Source of the DNA: Clostridium_I sp963725425
GTDB taxonomy: Bacteria; Bacillota; Clostridia; Clostridiales; Clostridiaceae
Assembly: GCA_963725425.1 (NCBI GenBank)
Contig: CAVRYJ010000009.1
Coordinates: 1 to 64,000, forward strand
Direction of reading: 5' to 3'
DNA length: 64,000 bases
The notes beneath the pieces are model-generated. The model worked only from the letters and a program-made list of their open reading frames with translations, ran no database searches and was not told the origin of the DNA. Of this stretch, positions 10,464-20,403 are shown one piece after another; position 1 is the stretch's first letter; the number at the start of each line of letters is the position of its first letter. The position numbers were made by a program, and so were the translations under genes.

Positions 10464-11863
10464 TTAGAATTCTGAGCTTCCAGTAGTCCTAGGGAATGGA
10501 ATCACATCTCTTATATTTGCCATTCCTGTGATATACATTATTATTCTCTCAAATCCTAGACCAAAGCCTGCATGTTTTGTCTCGCCGTATTTTCTAAGTT
10601 CTAAATACCACCAGTAGTCTTCTTTCTTAAGTCCCAGTTCTTCCATACGCTTTTCTAAAACGTCAATTCGCTCTTCCCTTTGACTTCCACCGATTATTTC
10701 TCCCACTCCTGGCACTAGTAAATCTGCTGCTGCAACGGTTTTACCATCTTCATTCATCCTCATATAAAATGCCTTTATATCCTTTGGATAATCTGTTACA
10801 AACAGCGGCTTTTTATATACCTTCTCAGTTAAGTATCTTTCATGTTCAGTTTGAAGATCAATTCCCCATTCAACGGGATAATCAAATTTTTCGCCACATT
10901 TTTCAAGTACATCCACAGCTTCAGTATAACTTATTCTACCAAAGTCAGAGTTTACTACATTATTTAATCTTTCAAGCAACCCCTTATCAATAAAACTATT
11001 AAAGAAAGCCATTTCTTCAGGTGCATTTTCTAATACGTAAGTTATTACGTATTTTACCATTTCTTCTGCAAGGTCCATGTCATCATCAAGATCTGCAAAA
11101 GCTATTTCTGGTTCTATCATCCAAAATTCTGCAGCATGTCTTGCTGTGTTGGAATCCTCTGCTCTAAATGTAGGTCCAAAAGTGTATACATTTCTAAAAG
11201 CCAACGCAAAAGCTTCGGCTGAAAGCTGGCCACTAACTGTAAGATTTGCCTCTTTTCCAAAAAATCTTTTTTATAATTGATTTTTCCTTCTTCATCTCTA
11301 GGCACATTATTAAGGTCTAAGGTTGTAAGTTTAAACATTTCTCCTGCACCTTCACAGTCACTACCTGTAATTATAGGAGTATGGGTATATACAAAGTCCC
11401 TTTCCTGAAAAAATTTATGTATAGCAAAGGCTGCTATTGAACGAACTCTAAATACCGCAGAAAAAGTGTTACTTCTTGGTCTTAGATGAGCGATAGATCT
11501 TAAATATTCAAAACTGTGTCTTTTCTTTTGAAGGGGATAATCTACATTTGAATTTCCTTCGATAACAATCTTTTTTGCATGAATTTCAAAAGGTTGTTTT
11601 GTGTTTGGGGTTAGTGTGACAACTCCTTCTATACTTAAAGAAGAACTTATAGTTATTTTTGATATTTCTTTAAAATTTTCAAGTTCCTTTTCAAATACAA
11701 CTTGAACGTTTTTGAAAAAGCTCCCATCATTTATCTCAATAAATCCGAAAGCATTAGAAGCTCTTATAGTCCTAACCCAACCCGATATTTTTACTTCTTT
11801 ACCACTAAAACTTTTAGTTTCTCTATATAATTTCCTTATGAGTATACAATCGTACATTAACAT
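10464..11863 (-). CDS. asnS: Asparaginyl-tRNA synthetase (one frameshift)
   Basis: It charges tRNA-Asn. The OB-fold anticodon-binding domain (SGWVRTIRASNAFGFIEIND) comes first, then the class II catalytic core with motif 2 (FGPTFRAEDSNTARHAAEFW) and motif 3 (GFGLGFERIIMYITG). Two frames overlap at about 11265, where a T-run is one base short (KKDF-FGKEANLTVSGQL). A loss-of-function change in an essential gene is unlikely, so I read this as a sequencing indel. The joined length, about 466 residues, fits the family. AGGAGG lies just upstream of the start. Confidence 0.93.
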
Positions 11864-12003
11864 TATTCCTCCTGTTACATCTAATTTTAAATAAAGTTAT
11901 AAATATATATGAAAACTTAATTTTATATGCTAATCGTTGTAATGTGCAAATTACCATAGTATTTTTTAAGCATTTACTAATTTTAAACGGTATTTACACG
12001 AAA

Positions 12004-12032
12004 ATTATAATCTTACTTTGAATTATTGTCAA
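12004..12032 (-). promoter_or_regulatory. Sigma-A promoter of asnS
   Basis: On the minus strand, TTGACA (12027-12032), 17 bp, TATAAT (12004-12009), about 140 bp upstream of the asnS start. No T-box core is seen in this leader. Confidence 0.75.
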
Positions 12033-12173
12033 CAATTGACTAATTAATGTTTCACATTATTTACACTAAATCATTATAACATAGATAATGTTTGTACTAT
12101 TATACAATGGAAATGTGCTGTACAAAATGATATTATTAACTATAAGTAAATAATTATAGAAAGGGGTAAATAA

Positions 12174-13313
12174 ATGCAATATAGAAAATTTGGTAAGTGC
12201 GACTTTGAAATATCAGCCCTTGGTTTTGGAACAATGCGATTGCCTGTAATTAATGGGAATTATGCAGAAATCGATGAGGATAAATCAATTAAATTAATAA
12301 GAACAGCAATAGACGATGGAATTAACTATATAGATACAGCATACCCATATCATGGTGGTACCAGTGAACTTCTAGTTGGCAAAGCTTTAAAGTCTGGTTA
12401 TAGAGAAAAAGTTAAGCTAGCTACAAAAATGCCTGTATGGCTAGTAAAAAAATACTCGGATTTTGATAAATATTTAAATGAACAACTTGAAAAATTGCAA
12501 ACAGATCATATTGACATGTACCTATTACATGCCCTTAGTAAAGAGCGTATATCTGATATGGAAAAATTGGGAGTTTACGAATTTTTAGATGCCGCAATTA
12601 AAGATGGAAGAATTAAATATGCAGGTTTCTCCTTTCACGATGACATAGATACTTTTAAAAAAATAGTTGATAGTTATAATTGGACATTTTGTCAGATGCA
12701 ATATAATCTTTTAGATGAAAATTATCAAGCTGGAACAGAAGGTTTAAAATACGCTGCTTCAAAGGACCTTGCCGTTATAATAATGGAACCCTTAAAGGGA
12801 GGAAAATTAGCAGTTTCCGTTCCAGATGAAGTAAAAAAGCTCTATTCTGATATGGACAGAACACCTGCTGATATAGCATTAACTTGGGTTTGGAACCACC
12901 CTGAAGTAACCCTTCTTCTAAGTGGAATGAATACCCATGCTCAACTTTACGAAAACATTGCTACCTCAAATAAAGCTTTGCCTAGCTCTATGAACCCTAA
13001 AGAACTTGAATTTGTAGACACTGTTCAACGAGAATATAAAAAGTGCATAAAGGTAGACTGTACTCGATGCGAATACTGTATGCCTTGTCCTTTTGGAGTT
13101 GATATACCAGAAAACTTCTCATTGTATAACTCAATATATATGTATAATGACCTTAAAGATAGCCAAAAGAAATATATGGAGATGGCTGAAGAAAAGAAAG
13201 CTAGCTCCTGCAAAGCCTGTGGAAAGTGTGAAACTCTTTGTCCTCAACATATTCCTATAAGACAAAAACTCAGAGAAACTGCGCTTCAGTTGCAAGCTAA
13301 AAGTGACAAGTGA
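12174..13313 (+). CDS. Aldo/keto reductase with C-terminal 4Fe-4S domain
   Basis: 379 residues. The TIM-barrel AKR catalytic residues are Asp and Tyr in GINYIDTAYPYHGG, Lys in VKLATKMP and His in MYLLHAL. The C-terminal extension carries two cysteine clusters, CTRCEYCMPCP and CKACGKCETLCP, as in the ferredoxin-like AKR subgroup common in anaerobes. The substrate is unknown. AAAGGGG precedes the ATG. Its last codons (AKSDK and stop) are read from a TGACAAG heptamer repeat, so the true 3' end may have been altered by repeat insertion. Confidence 0.88.
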   Translation: MQYRKFGKCDFEISALGFGTMRLPVINGNYAEIDEDKSIKLIRTAIDDGINYIDTAYPYHGGTSELLVGKALKSGYREKVKLATKMPVWLVKKYSDFDKYLNEQLEKLQTDHIDMYLLHALSKERISDMEKLGVYEFLDAAIKDGRIKYAGFSFHDDIDTFKKIVDSYNWTFCQMQYNLLDENYQAGTEGLKYAASKDLAVIIMEPLKGGKLAVSVPDEVKKLYSDMDRTPADIALTWVWNHPEVTLLLSGMNTHAQLYENIATSNKALPSSMNPKELEFVDTVQREYKKCIKVDCTRCEYCMPCPFGVDIPENFSLYNSIYMYNDLKDSQKKYMEMAEEKKASSCKACGKCETLCPQHIPIRQKLRETALQLQAKSDK

Positions 13314-13319
13314 CAAGTT
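13302..13319. repeat. Heptamer repeat over the aldo/keto reductase stop codon
   Basis: Two TGACAAG units (reverse complement of CTTGTCA). The stop TGA of the gene is part of the second unit. Confidence 0.8.
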
Positions 13320-13358
13320 AAAACCTTTTATAATTATTCAGAATGTTTAGTGATATTA

Positions 13359-13503
13359 GGCTGTTTCAAAAGAAATAAGCTGAGAATTGAGAGTGGAGAG
13401 TGGAAACTTAATTATTAGTTTTTCTGAGCAAAGCGAAGAAAAACAACATTAACTCTCAACTCTCAATTTTCAATTCTTAACTTTCTTATTTCGAGACAGC
13501 CCC
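13359..13503. repeat. MITE-like palindromic element with heptamer interior
   Basis: About 145 bp with imperfect terminal inverted repeats (GGCTGTTTC..GAAATAAG at 13359-13379; its partner at 13485-13503 reads GGGCTGTCTCGAAATAAG on the other strand). The interior holds degenerate 7-bp arrays (GAGTGGA units; AACTCTC units) and a hairpin around AGTTTTTCTG/GAAGAAAAAC. No coding capacity. Confidence 0.65.
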
Positions 13504-13520
13504 ATATTTATTTTTTTGAC

Positions 13521-13587
13521 TTTTCGGCCTGGCCGAAAAATCTTCCTTAACTTGTCACTTGTCACTTGTCTATTAGCTTGTCACTTG
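13521..13587. repeat. GC hairpin and CTTGTCA heptamer array
   Basis: TTTTCGGCC/GGCCGAAAA hairpin at 13521-13540, then CTTGTCA units at 13551-13569, then TATTAGCTTGTCACTTG (13571-13587). The last 17 bases recur exactly on the other side of the IS3 element at 14927-14943. Confidence 0.8.
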
Positions 13588-13612
13588 CGGATTGGCCCCC
13601 TCAGATGGGACT

Positions 13613-14507
13613 TTATAATCTAATTACTAGCTCATTCTTAAAATTTGAATTTTTCAAATTATAGAACTCAAATGGAGTTCTGTAATCTATCGATGAATGA
13701 ACTCGTATAGTATTGTAACCATTAACATAATTAAAGACAACAGCCCTTGCTTCTTCTAAAGTGTTGAATATCCTACCTGCAAGGCATTTCGTCTTGAAGG
13801 TATCTATGATATGACTCTATATGTGCATCATAATTGGGGCTATGCACAGGGATTCTTTCGTGTATTAAGTTTTCCTTTATACACATTTTTTCGAATTTAT
13901 GTGCGATAAACTGTGACCCATTATCTGTCCGCATTGTAAGTCCTGTCACACTATTTTTAATGTCCCTATTATATAATGCGGCAAGCATCACTTCCTGAGC
14001 TGTCTCAGTATTGGCAGAGAGCGACATTTTACAAGATACAATGTTTCGGTCAAACACATCTATTATTGAGGTCAAATAAGCCACCTGACGTGTGCCTGCA
14101 ATATAAATATATTTTGTATCCATCTCCCATAATCCATTGGAATGATTAATTAAATGGTTTTTACAAATACGTTTATATTTGCTATCACACTCCATTTTAT
14201 CTCTTAACATTCCCATTGAATTCATTAATCTATAAACCTTTTTCTTATTTATCTTTAAACAATATTTTCGCTTAAGTACAGATGATACTTTCTTGTATCC
14301 ATAATGTCTACCAAACTCTTCAGATTTTATTTTACTTATATATTTCTGTATTTCTAAGTCATTTATTTTTACATTATTAAGATTATAACTAAATCCTGGT
14401 ATAATACCATTTTCCCTTCTAACCGGCTTATCGCCTTCTGCTATAACCTTTTGTCTTCGATAATACGTTGACTTTTTTAGCCCTAGTATTCTAATAATAG
14501 CAATCAC
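13613..14507 (-). CDS. IS3-family transposase OrfB (one frameshift near its 3' end)
   Basis: The DDE integrase core is visible: Asp in WEMDTKYIYIAG, Asp in MRTDNGSQFIAHK, and Glu in DAHIESYHRYL. The frame stops early (DEMPCR) at 13773, but a shifted frame continues RIFNTLEEARAVVFNYVNG and HSSIDYRTPFEFYN to a stop at 13613. The 5' frame continues past 14507 toward an A-run at the end of orfA (14563-14572). OrfAB is therefore probably made by the -1 frameshift usual in IS3 elements. Confidence 0.85.
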
Positions 14508-14551
14508 TGGCGCTCCACAAGAAATACATTGTTCAGCATATTCGTAGTAGT

Positions 14552-14854
14552 CTATATCGTCTTCTTTTTTTTTAGTAGATCTCTTAATATTGCTATTTCT
14601 AAATCTTTTTCCTTATTTTCATCAATTAATTTCTTGTACTCAGTTTTGTAATTTACAATGATGTTCTCTTCTTTTGGTTCCTTCGGCTTCAGTGTCTGTT
14701 GATATCTTCTATAATTACCTTTCCAATTTGCAACTTGACCAGGATTAAGCTCATGCTTTGCTGCAACTAAAGCATTACTCCCGTATTCCAAAGCTTCTTC
14801 AACAATTGCAACTCTCTCTTCTTCTGTGAACTTTCTTGTAAATCTAGTAGTCAT
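14552..14854 (-). CDS. IS3-family transposase OrfA
   Basis: 100 residues. A helix-turn-helix (EERVAIVEEALEYGSNALVA, then HELNPGQVANW) is followed by a C-terminal leucine-zipper-like helix (KEKDLEIAILRDLLKKKK). The 3' end contains the A-run where frameshifting into orfB is expected. Confidence 0.88.
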   Translation of the reverse strand: MTTRFTRKFTEEERVAIVEEALEYGSNALVAAKHELNPGQVANWKGNYRRYQQTLKPKEPKEENIIVNYKTEYKKLIDENKEKDLEIAILRDLLKKKKTI

Positions 14855-14924
14855 AATTTACCCCCTAAACACTACTTTTTTATTCTACCTTCATTCGAGT
14901 GTGTAGTCCAGCTTCTTGAGGGGG

Positions 14925-14962
14925 TCTATTAGCTTGTCACTTGTCACTTGTCACTTGTCACT
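14925..14962. repeat. CTTGTCA heptamer array right of the IS3 element
   Basis: TATTAGCTTGTCACTTG followed by further CTTGTCA units, ending in CTG and a T-run. It is the continuation of the array at 13551-13587, now separated by the IS. Confidence 0.85.
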
Positions 14963-15033
14963 GTTTTTTTGGTAACTTATATGATGACCAAATCATACTC
15001 TATACTATATTACTTATAATTGGAGATTGAACT

Positions 15034-16173
15034 ATGTGTGGAATTGCAGGTTGGATTAACTTTAAAGAAAACATACTATATAATAAATATGTGATTGAAA
15101 ACATGACCGACACACTAAAGAAAAGAGGACCTGATGATTCAGGTTACTATTTTTCAAAGCATTCACTTTTGGGTCATAGACGTCTTGTTGTTGTTGATCC
15201 CGAAGGCGGGAAACAACCCATGATTAAAAGCATAAATGGTAATAAATTTATACTTGTTTATAATGGAGAATTATATAATACCGATGAAATAAGAAATACA
15301 CTAATAAAAGAAGGTTATAGCTTCGATTCATACTCTGATACCGAAGTGCTTTTAACTTCTTATATACACTGGGGATATAAATGCATTGAATATATAAATG
15401 GAATTTATGCTTTTGCTATTTTAGACGAGAGGAACAAAAGTCTATTTTTAGCTCGTGACCCTCTTGGTGTTAAACCATTATTTTATACAATTAAAGATAA
15501 TTCCTTCATATTTGGTTCTGAAATTAAAACGCTTCTTGCTCATCCTGAAGTTAAACCAATTTTAACAAAACAGGGGCTTACAGAAATATTTGGACTCGGA
15601 CCAGGTCGTGCTATTGGAAGTGGTGTCTTTAAAGATATATATGAGCTTCCTCCAGCTAATTGCGGCATTTTTACTCCCTATGATTTTACAGTTGAGGAAT
15701 ATTGGAAAGTAAAATGCGAAGTCCATACGGAAACATTGGATGAAACCGCTGAACACGTAAAAAACATTTTATATGATGCTGTTAAAAGGCAACTCGTTGC
15801 TGATGTCCCTGTGGGTACATTCTTATCTGGGGGCCTGGATTCAAGCGCTATTTCTGCTATTGCGGCAAAAGAATTTAAAAAACAAGGCAAAGTCTTAGAT
15901 ACTTATTCTATTGATTATGAAGATAACGAAAAATATTTTAAAGCAAATGAATTTCAACCTAACTCAGATACAGCTTGGGCTTTGAAAATGAAGGACTATA
16001 TAGGAAGTAATCATATGGGCATAATAAATTCCAATGAAGACTTAGCAAATGCTCTAGTTGATGCAGTAAAAGCCAATGATTTACCTGGTATGGCTGATAT
16101 TGACTCATCTTTATATCTGTTTTGCAAGGAGGTAAGAAAAGATAAAACCGTTGCACTATCAGGTGAGTGTGCT
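15034..16173 (+). CDS. asnB: Asparagine synthetase (glutamine-hydrolysing), N-terminal part of a split gene
   Basis: AsnB makes asparagine from aspartate, glutamine and ATP. The N-terminal nucleophile Cys2 is in MCGIAGWINF, with glutaminase-domain motifs RGPDDSGYY, GHRRLVVVD and YNGELYN. The synthetase domain begins with the PPi loop LSGGLDSSAIS (about residues 263-273). The coding frame runs as asnB through ALSGECA at codon 380, then enters foreign DNA and stops at 16224. The missing C-terminal 233 residues are at 39014-39715. As it stands the gene is inactive for synthesis. Excision of the island would restore it exactly. Confidence 0.95.
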
Positions 16174-16186
16174 ATTCTGATGATAC
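16153..16186. other. attL of the asnB island
   Basis: The 21-bp segment 16153-16173 (begins GCACTATCAGG, ends GTGTGCT) is repeated exactly at 38993-39013. Next to it, ATTCTGATGATAC (16174-16186) is the inverted partner of GTATCATCAGAAT at 38979-38991. Together they mark the left junction. Confidence 0.9.
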
Positions 16187-16192
16187 TAATTT

Positions 16193-17763
16193 CTAATACT
16201 TATACGTTAACTTATCGATATTGACAAGTAACTTAAATTCAAGATTTCTATCTTGATGAATAATAACCTTATCCAAGATTTGCTCAAGATTTTTTCTTTC
16301 AGGAATATCAGATTTAATAATTTTATCAAATATCTCAATATTTGATTTTAGATTGTTTTCTACATCATTATTTTTCATTTCTTTTAATTCGGATACTCTC
16401 TGATTTAATTCATTTATCTTTTTTTCCTTTTCCTCCTCAAGCTGAGAATAAGAATTCTCTATAATATCTCTGTACTCATTTCTTTTTTCATGCATTATAG
16501 ACTTTATCTTTTGTGTTAATAATAATTTTAATTCCTCATTTGCATCTCTAACTCCTTTTGTAATCTCTCTAAATTATTTATAATATTTCTATTACTAGAT
16601 TTAAAATCCATATTTTTAATATATTCTTGGTATTCATTTTTAACATCAATTAAAAACTCTTTAAAGAAAAATAACACTTTTGTTTCCGAAATAGAATGGT
16701 TCAAACATTGTTTTTTACCATATTTTTGGTAAGTCGTGCAATTGTATCCTCTCTCTATTCGGGGTGGTTTTTTAATATTTTTACCAATTGCTGCAAACCC
16801 ACAATCAGCACATTTCATAAAACCTCTAAAAATATAGTTATATTTAATTGATCCATTTATAGGGCTAATTTTTCTTCTATTATTAATTTCTTGAACTATT
16901 TTAAAATCATCTTTTGAGATAATAGCCTCATGATGATTTTCAAAAACAAACTGCTCATCTTTATTTGTTTTTAATTGATTCCCTTTCACAACCCCAGGTT
17001 GGATTTTACTTTTGCGAGTTGTTAATGTTCCGGTATATATATCATCATGAATTATCCTTTTAATCATATGTGTCTGCCATCTTTTTGTAACAGCATTTTT
17101 AAATAATTCGCCGTTTTTTTCATGCCTCTCCTTAATATATTCACTTGGAGTAGGATAATATTTTTCATTAAGTAAATCACAGATTTTTTTATACCCTAAA
17201 CCATCTATATATAGCTTATATATTAATTCAATCACTGGTCTTATATCCTCATTAATTATCAACTGAAATTTATCATTAACTTTAGTTTTTTTATAGCCAT
17301 AGTAATTCCCCATTACCAATTCACCTTTCTTCTGTTTTGAATACATACTAGTTCTTATTTTACGTGAAATATCCTTTATATACATCTCATTGTACCAAGC
17401 CTTAATGCCAATAATATCATCGTCTTTATTACTATCATATATATCTGAAATCAAGATCAATCTTTTTCTGTTTTTCTTGATTGAATCAATAAATACCATT
17501 GACTCTCCTTGATTCCTTCCAATTCTAGAAAAATCTTTTGAAATTATCACATCTACTTTGTCTTGTTTTAGTGCTTGTAACATGTTATTAAATTCAGGTC
17601 TGTCAAAGGTATATCCACTGACATTATCATCAATATACATTTTATTTACTGACCAATTATTAATTTCAGCATATTCTCTGATAATATCTTGCTGAGTAAT
17701 AATTGACGAATAATTTTCTCGATCTTCATCTCTGCTTATTCTTACATAACCTACTACATTCAT
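16193..17763 (-). CDS. Large serine recombinase (site-specific integrase), one frameshift
   Basis: It would integrate and excise the island. The catalytic Ser10 lies in NVVGYVRISRDED, with the resolvase core ISKDFSRIGRNQGES and the helix-E region EMYIKDISRKIRTS. A recombinase domain follows (IIHDDIYTGTLTTRKS), then a zinc ribbon (MKCADCGFAAIG ... NCTTYQKYGKKQCLNH) and a C-terminal coiled coil (NSYSQLEEEKEKKINELNQR). The frame breaks at about 16540 (QKELEMQMRN versus NEELKLLLTQKIKS); one indel restores about 523 residues. ATG 17763 has GGAGG at normal spacing. Its stop codon lies next to attL, as is usual for serine integrases. Confidence 0.92.
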
Positions 17764-17866
17764 AGTTTGATGCCTCCTCACTGTCATATTCTCTATTTAT
17801 GTTACCTTGATGATACTAAAACCATGTGTCTTTTTGTGTTTCACTCATAAAAAAAGATGTATAATT

Positions 17867-18061
17867 TTACATCTTATCTTTTATAATTCTAGCTAGTACG
17901 TCTTCGATTTTTATGCTACCACTTATAAATACTGCGACTTCCTTAATTTTTTCTTTATAATTTTCAATTATTTTTTTTATTTTTTCATCTTCATTCTCAC
18001 TTTGTGTTAAATATATCATTAGAGCATCCTCACCATGAAACTCTACTTTTTTTACCCTCAT
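17867..18061 (-). CDS. Small hypothetical protein upstream of the recombinase
   Basis: 64 residues, charged, alpha/beta-like (MRVKKVEFHGEDALMIYLTQ, then helical EDEKIKKIIENYKEKIKEVA). GGGGG precedes the ATG. It is co-directional with the recombinase gene and 103 bp upstream of it. No family is recognised. Its position makes it a candidate accessory or directionality factor; this is inference only. Confidence 0.5.
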   Translation of the reverse strand: MRVKKVEFHGEDALMIYLTQSENEDEKIKKIIENYKEKIKEVAVFISGSIKIEDVLARIIKDKM

Positions 18062-18254
18062 TATTATTAAACCCCCAGGAGAATTAAAAAGATTATTAAT
18101 ATAAATATATTCAACAATAATTTTTATATTTACGATTTCATAAATACTTCTCGAAGTTAGAAATTAGAATGTGATTACAAAAAAACAGAAACCTCAAAAA
18201 TGAAGTATCTGCATTATTTTAGTACTTTGTTTCAGGTAATACTTATGCAACTAA

Positions 18255-18290
18255 AACACCACATAATTCAATCTTGAATAGTGTGGTGTT
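18255..18290. terminator. Hairpin terminator left of the SnoaL gene
   Basis: AACACCACA and TGTGGTGTT form the outer stem, with TTCA/TGAA inside. The stretch 18062-18481 holds nothing else that I can identify. Confidence 0.6.
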
Positions 18291-18481
18291 CTAACAAACT
18301 ATTTTTAGTTGCAACCATAAATATGATTTTACAGTCTGATAATATTAATTTAACTCATATATTTTTTTAGTCAATCTAACTCACAACTTAAAAGCTTCTT
18401 TACAGTAATTCGGGAATTTTTGCTCATATATCTCGTTTTTATATTCAATCAGATTTATCTGCTACATATTTTGAATAATCT

Positions 18482-18940
18482 CTATTTCTGTGTGATACTA
18501 GCGAAAAGTTCTGGTAAGCTGTTGAGTATTTCAGGAGTAGCAAGTGGATTCCAATAATCGCGCAAATTTACAATCTGGCCATTATGAACTTTAAATATGT
18601 CGACATAACTCAACTGATAGGGTAGCCCGGTGGCTATAACTTCACCGCATATATCAAACTCAGCGATGATAACTTCAGGATCGTTTGTATCATATATTGT
18701 CATGGATTTATATCCTGCTAGTTTTAAAGGTGCCTGTTTCTTTGCCACCCCTGCAAGATAAGCTAAGATATTCTCTCGCCCCTTAATTAACTTATTGGAT
18801 TTTAGCGGAGAAAATGGCAATTCATATACAGCGTCCATTGCAATTAAATCCTGAGAACCATTTAAGTCTTTGCTCAGAAACATGGATAGTAAACGCTCAA
18901 CTATTTTTCTTGGGTTGTTATTTTCCTTTTTTTCAGTCAT
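18482..18940 (-). CDS. SnoaL-like (NTF2-fold) protein
   Basis: 152 residues. The NTF2-like cone fold is suggested by the order IVERLLSMFLSKDLNGSQDL, then DAVYELPFSP, LIKGRENILAYLAGVAK, and the closing VDIFKVHNGQIVNLRDYWNP. This resembles PhzA/PhzB and SnoaL-like ketosteroid-isomerase relatives. Such proteins act on small molecules, but no substrate can be named. ATG 18940 has AAGGCGGTG at good spacing. It is divergent from a TetR gene whose putative operator sits in this gene's promoter. GC content is higher than in the host genes, suggesting transfer. Confidence 0.75.
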   Translation of the reverse strand: MTEKKENNNPRKIVERLLSMFLSKDLNGSQDLIAMDAVYELPFSPLKSNKLIKGRENILAYLAGVAKKQAPLKLAGYKSMTIYDTNDPEVIIAEFDICGEVIATGLPYQLSYVDIFKVHNGQIVNLRDYWNPLATPEILNSLPELFASITQK

Positions 18941-19004
18941 GGAAAGCACCGCCTTTTAAAATTAAATTATTATAAGTGGAACTACCATTCCGCTTATAAT
19001 AGAT

Positions 19005-19033
19005 ATTATACGGAATTATAATTCCGTTGTCAA
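19005..19033 (-). promoter_or_regulatory. SnoaL-gene promoter with palindromic operator in its spacer
   Basis: On the minus strand, TTGACA (19028-19033), 17 bp, TATAAT (19005-19010). The spacer contains the perfect 16-bp palindrome CGGAATTATAATTCCG (19011-19026). A related imperfect palindrome (AAGTGGAA/TTCCGCTT) is at 18975-18996. Likely site for the divergent TetR protein. Confidence 0.85.
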
Positions 19034-19078
19034 TATCCATTTTTTAAAGTAAAATTAAAAAGAAAGGTGGTTATCTCA

Positions 19079-19735
19079 ATGTTCAAAAAGAAGCACTCTC
19101 CTAACAAGACAACCAATATTCCGCATCCTAATGATCACAATTTTACCAATAGTTCAAAATCATTGAGGGCGGATGCAAAACAAAATAGAGAGCAGATACT
19201 GGAAGCGGCTCATAAGATTTTTGCCGAAAAAGGGTTGTCAATTCCAATAGGTGAAATTGCCCACCAAGCCGGCGTAGGCATCGGTACAATATACCGCCAT
19301 TTTGAGAGCAAAGAAGCATTGTTCGAGGCAGTCTATATTAGTTATAAGCAGCAGCTTACAGAAGATGCTAAGTCTCTTGCGAACAATTCTGATCCCGGTA
19401 AGGCATTTTTTGATTTCTTTTCACGCATCATGGAAGATGGTTTTAATAATAAGGCTTTGAAAGACGCTTTGGAAAGCCTTACCTTCACTCGGACGGCAAA
19501 TGCTGGTGTAGTACAGGATTTTCAGTCAAAATTTGCCAATCTTCTTACCCGAGCCCAACAATCCAAGGCAGTACGTGAAGATATAGGTATAAAGGATTTA
19601 ATTACTCTCATGATTGGCCTTCTGCTGGCTATAGATGAACGTAAGGGTGATCTGGATATCTGCCGATTCAATAGATTGATATCCATTGTTAGCGATGGAC
19701 TTCGTTATAATGATACCACTAATAAATCAACATAA
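19079..19735 (+). CDS. TetR/AcrR family transcriptional regulator
   Basis: 218 residues from ATG 19079, which has AAGAAAGGTGG at good spacing; a GTG at 19067 overlaps that site and is less likely. A charged N-terminal tail precedes the HTH (REQILEAAHKIFAEKGLSI, then EIAHQAGVGIGTIYRHFESK). The C-terminal part fits YcdC/SbtR-type effector domains. It probably represses the divergent SnoaL-like gene through the palindrome at 19011-19026. Confidence 0.9.
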   Translation: MFKKKHSPNKTTNIPHPNDHNFTNSSKSLRADAKQNREQILEAAHKIFAEKGLSIPIGEIAHQAGVGIGTIYRHFESKEALFEAVYISYKQQLTEDAKSLANNSDPGKAFFDFFSRIMEDGFNNKALKDALESLTFTRTANAGVVQDFQSKFANLLTRAQQSKAVREDIGIKDLITLMIGLLLAIDERKGDLDICRFNRLISIVSDGLRYNDTTNKST

Positions 19736-19876
19736 CTCTAAGTGGTATTCAACATCATTTAAGATATATAGAATTCTTTCTTCTTACTCATTTGGGTAAT
19801 AACAACATCCTGTGGACATGGACAAAGTAAGTGGATTTATATATTATAAAACTAATATATGGGTTTAATAGCATAT

Positions 19877-19927
19877 AAAAACAGCCACAAGACACAGTTT
19901 ACCATTTTATGTCTTGTGGTTGTTTTT
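19877..19927 (+). terminator. Terminator of the TetR gene
   Basis: ACAGCCACAAGAC pairs with GTCTTGTGGTTGT, followed by a T-rich tract. The rest of 19928-20403 holds only a weak hairpin (ACTAGCA/TGCTAGT near 20145-20180) and no gene that I can support. It may contain the terminal end of the IS91-like element. Confidence 0.75.
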
Positions 19928-20403
19928 ACTTTTATTGTACTGCTGTGTCACTTCCTAAATTAAATTATATCAAATTATCAAGGCATCGAACTAACCATTA
20001 TTATCCTAATCAGAAGTTCTACAGCATGTCCAATTATATGAATAATGAGAAGTTGCATTTGGCTTTCTTAATCCCATTATTCATTTAGGTATTATGTCAT
20101 AATTTGAATAGATTTGTATTCGGATTTTGAGCCGATAAAAACTAGCACCCTAAGATTATCACTTAAATGATGCTAGTCAATGAAGTTGCTCAATTTCCGA
20201 AACAAATTATAGAACGAAGCCGCGGGTCATTTTCTATGGGGTTTCAATAACACCCATATACCCTAAAATTTGCTGTCTTTTATATCTTAGCATAATATTT
20301 GGAATAAATGAATGAGATAGCAATATTTTTTTGACTTTTTTTCTATATTAAGATATAGTTTCCCCCTCCCCATAGATTATTTCACTATTCCCATTTGATT
20401 TTC

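Larger units (their letters stand above)
13593..14924 (-). mobile_element. IS3-family insertion sequence (IS150-like)
   Basis: About 1.33 kb with orfA and orfB. The ends are GGCCCCCTCAGATGGGACTT on the left and, inverted, GACCCCCTCAAGAAGCTGG on the right. No short target duplication is clear. Instead both flanks carry the same 17-bp sequence (13571-13587 and 14927-14943). Confidence 0.85.

Noticed and set aside
16174..16224. C-terminal extension of the asnB 5' half into the island (ILMILISNTYTLTYRY)
   Set aside because: It is encoded by the attachment-site arm and the end of the recombinase region and matches nothing in AsnB; it is a read-through artefact of the insertion.
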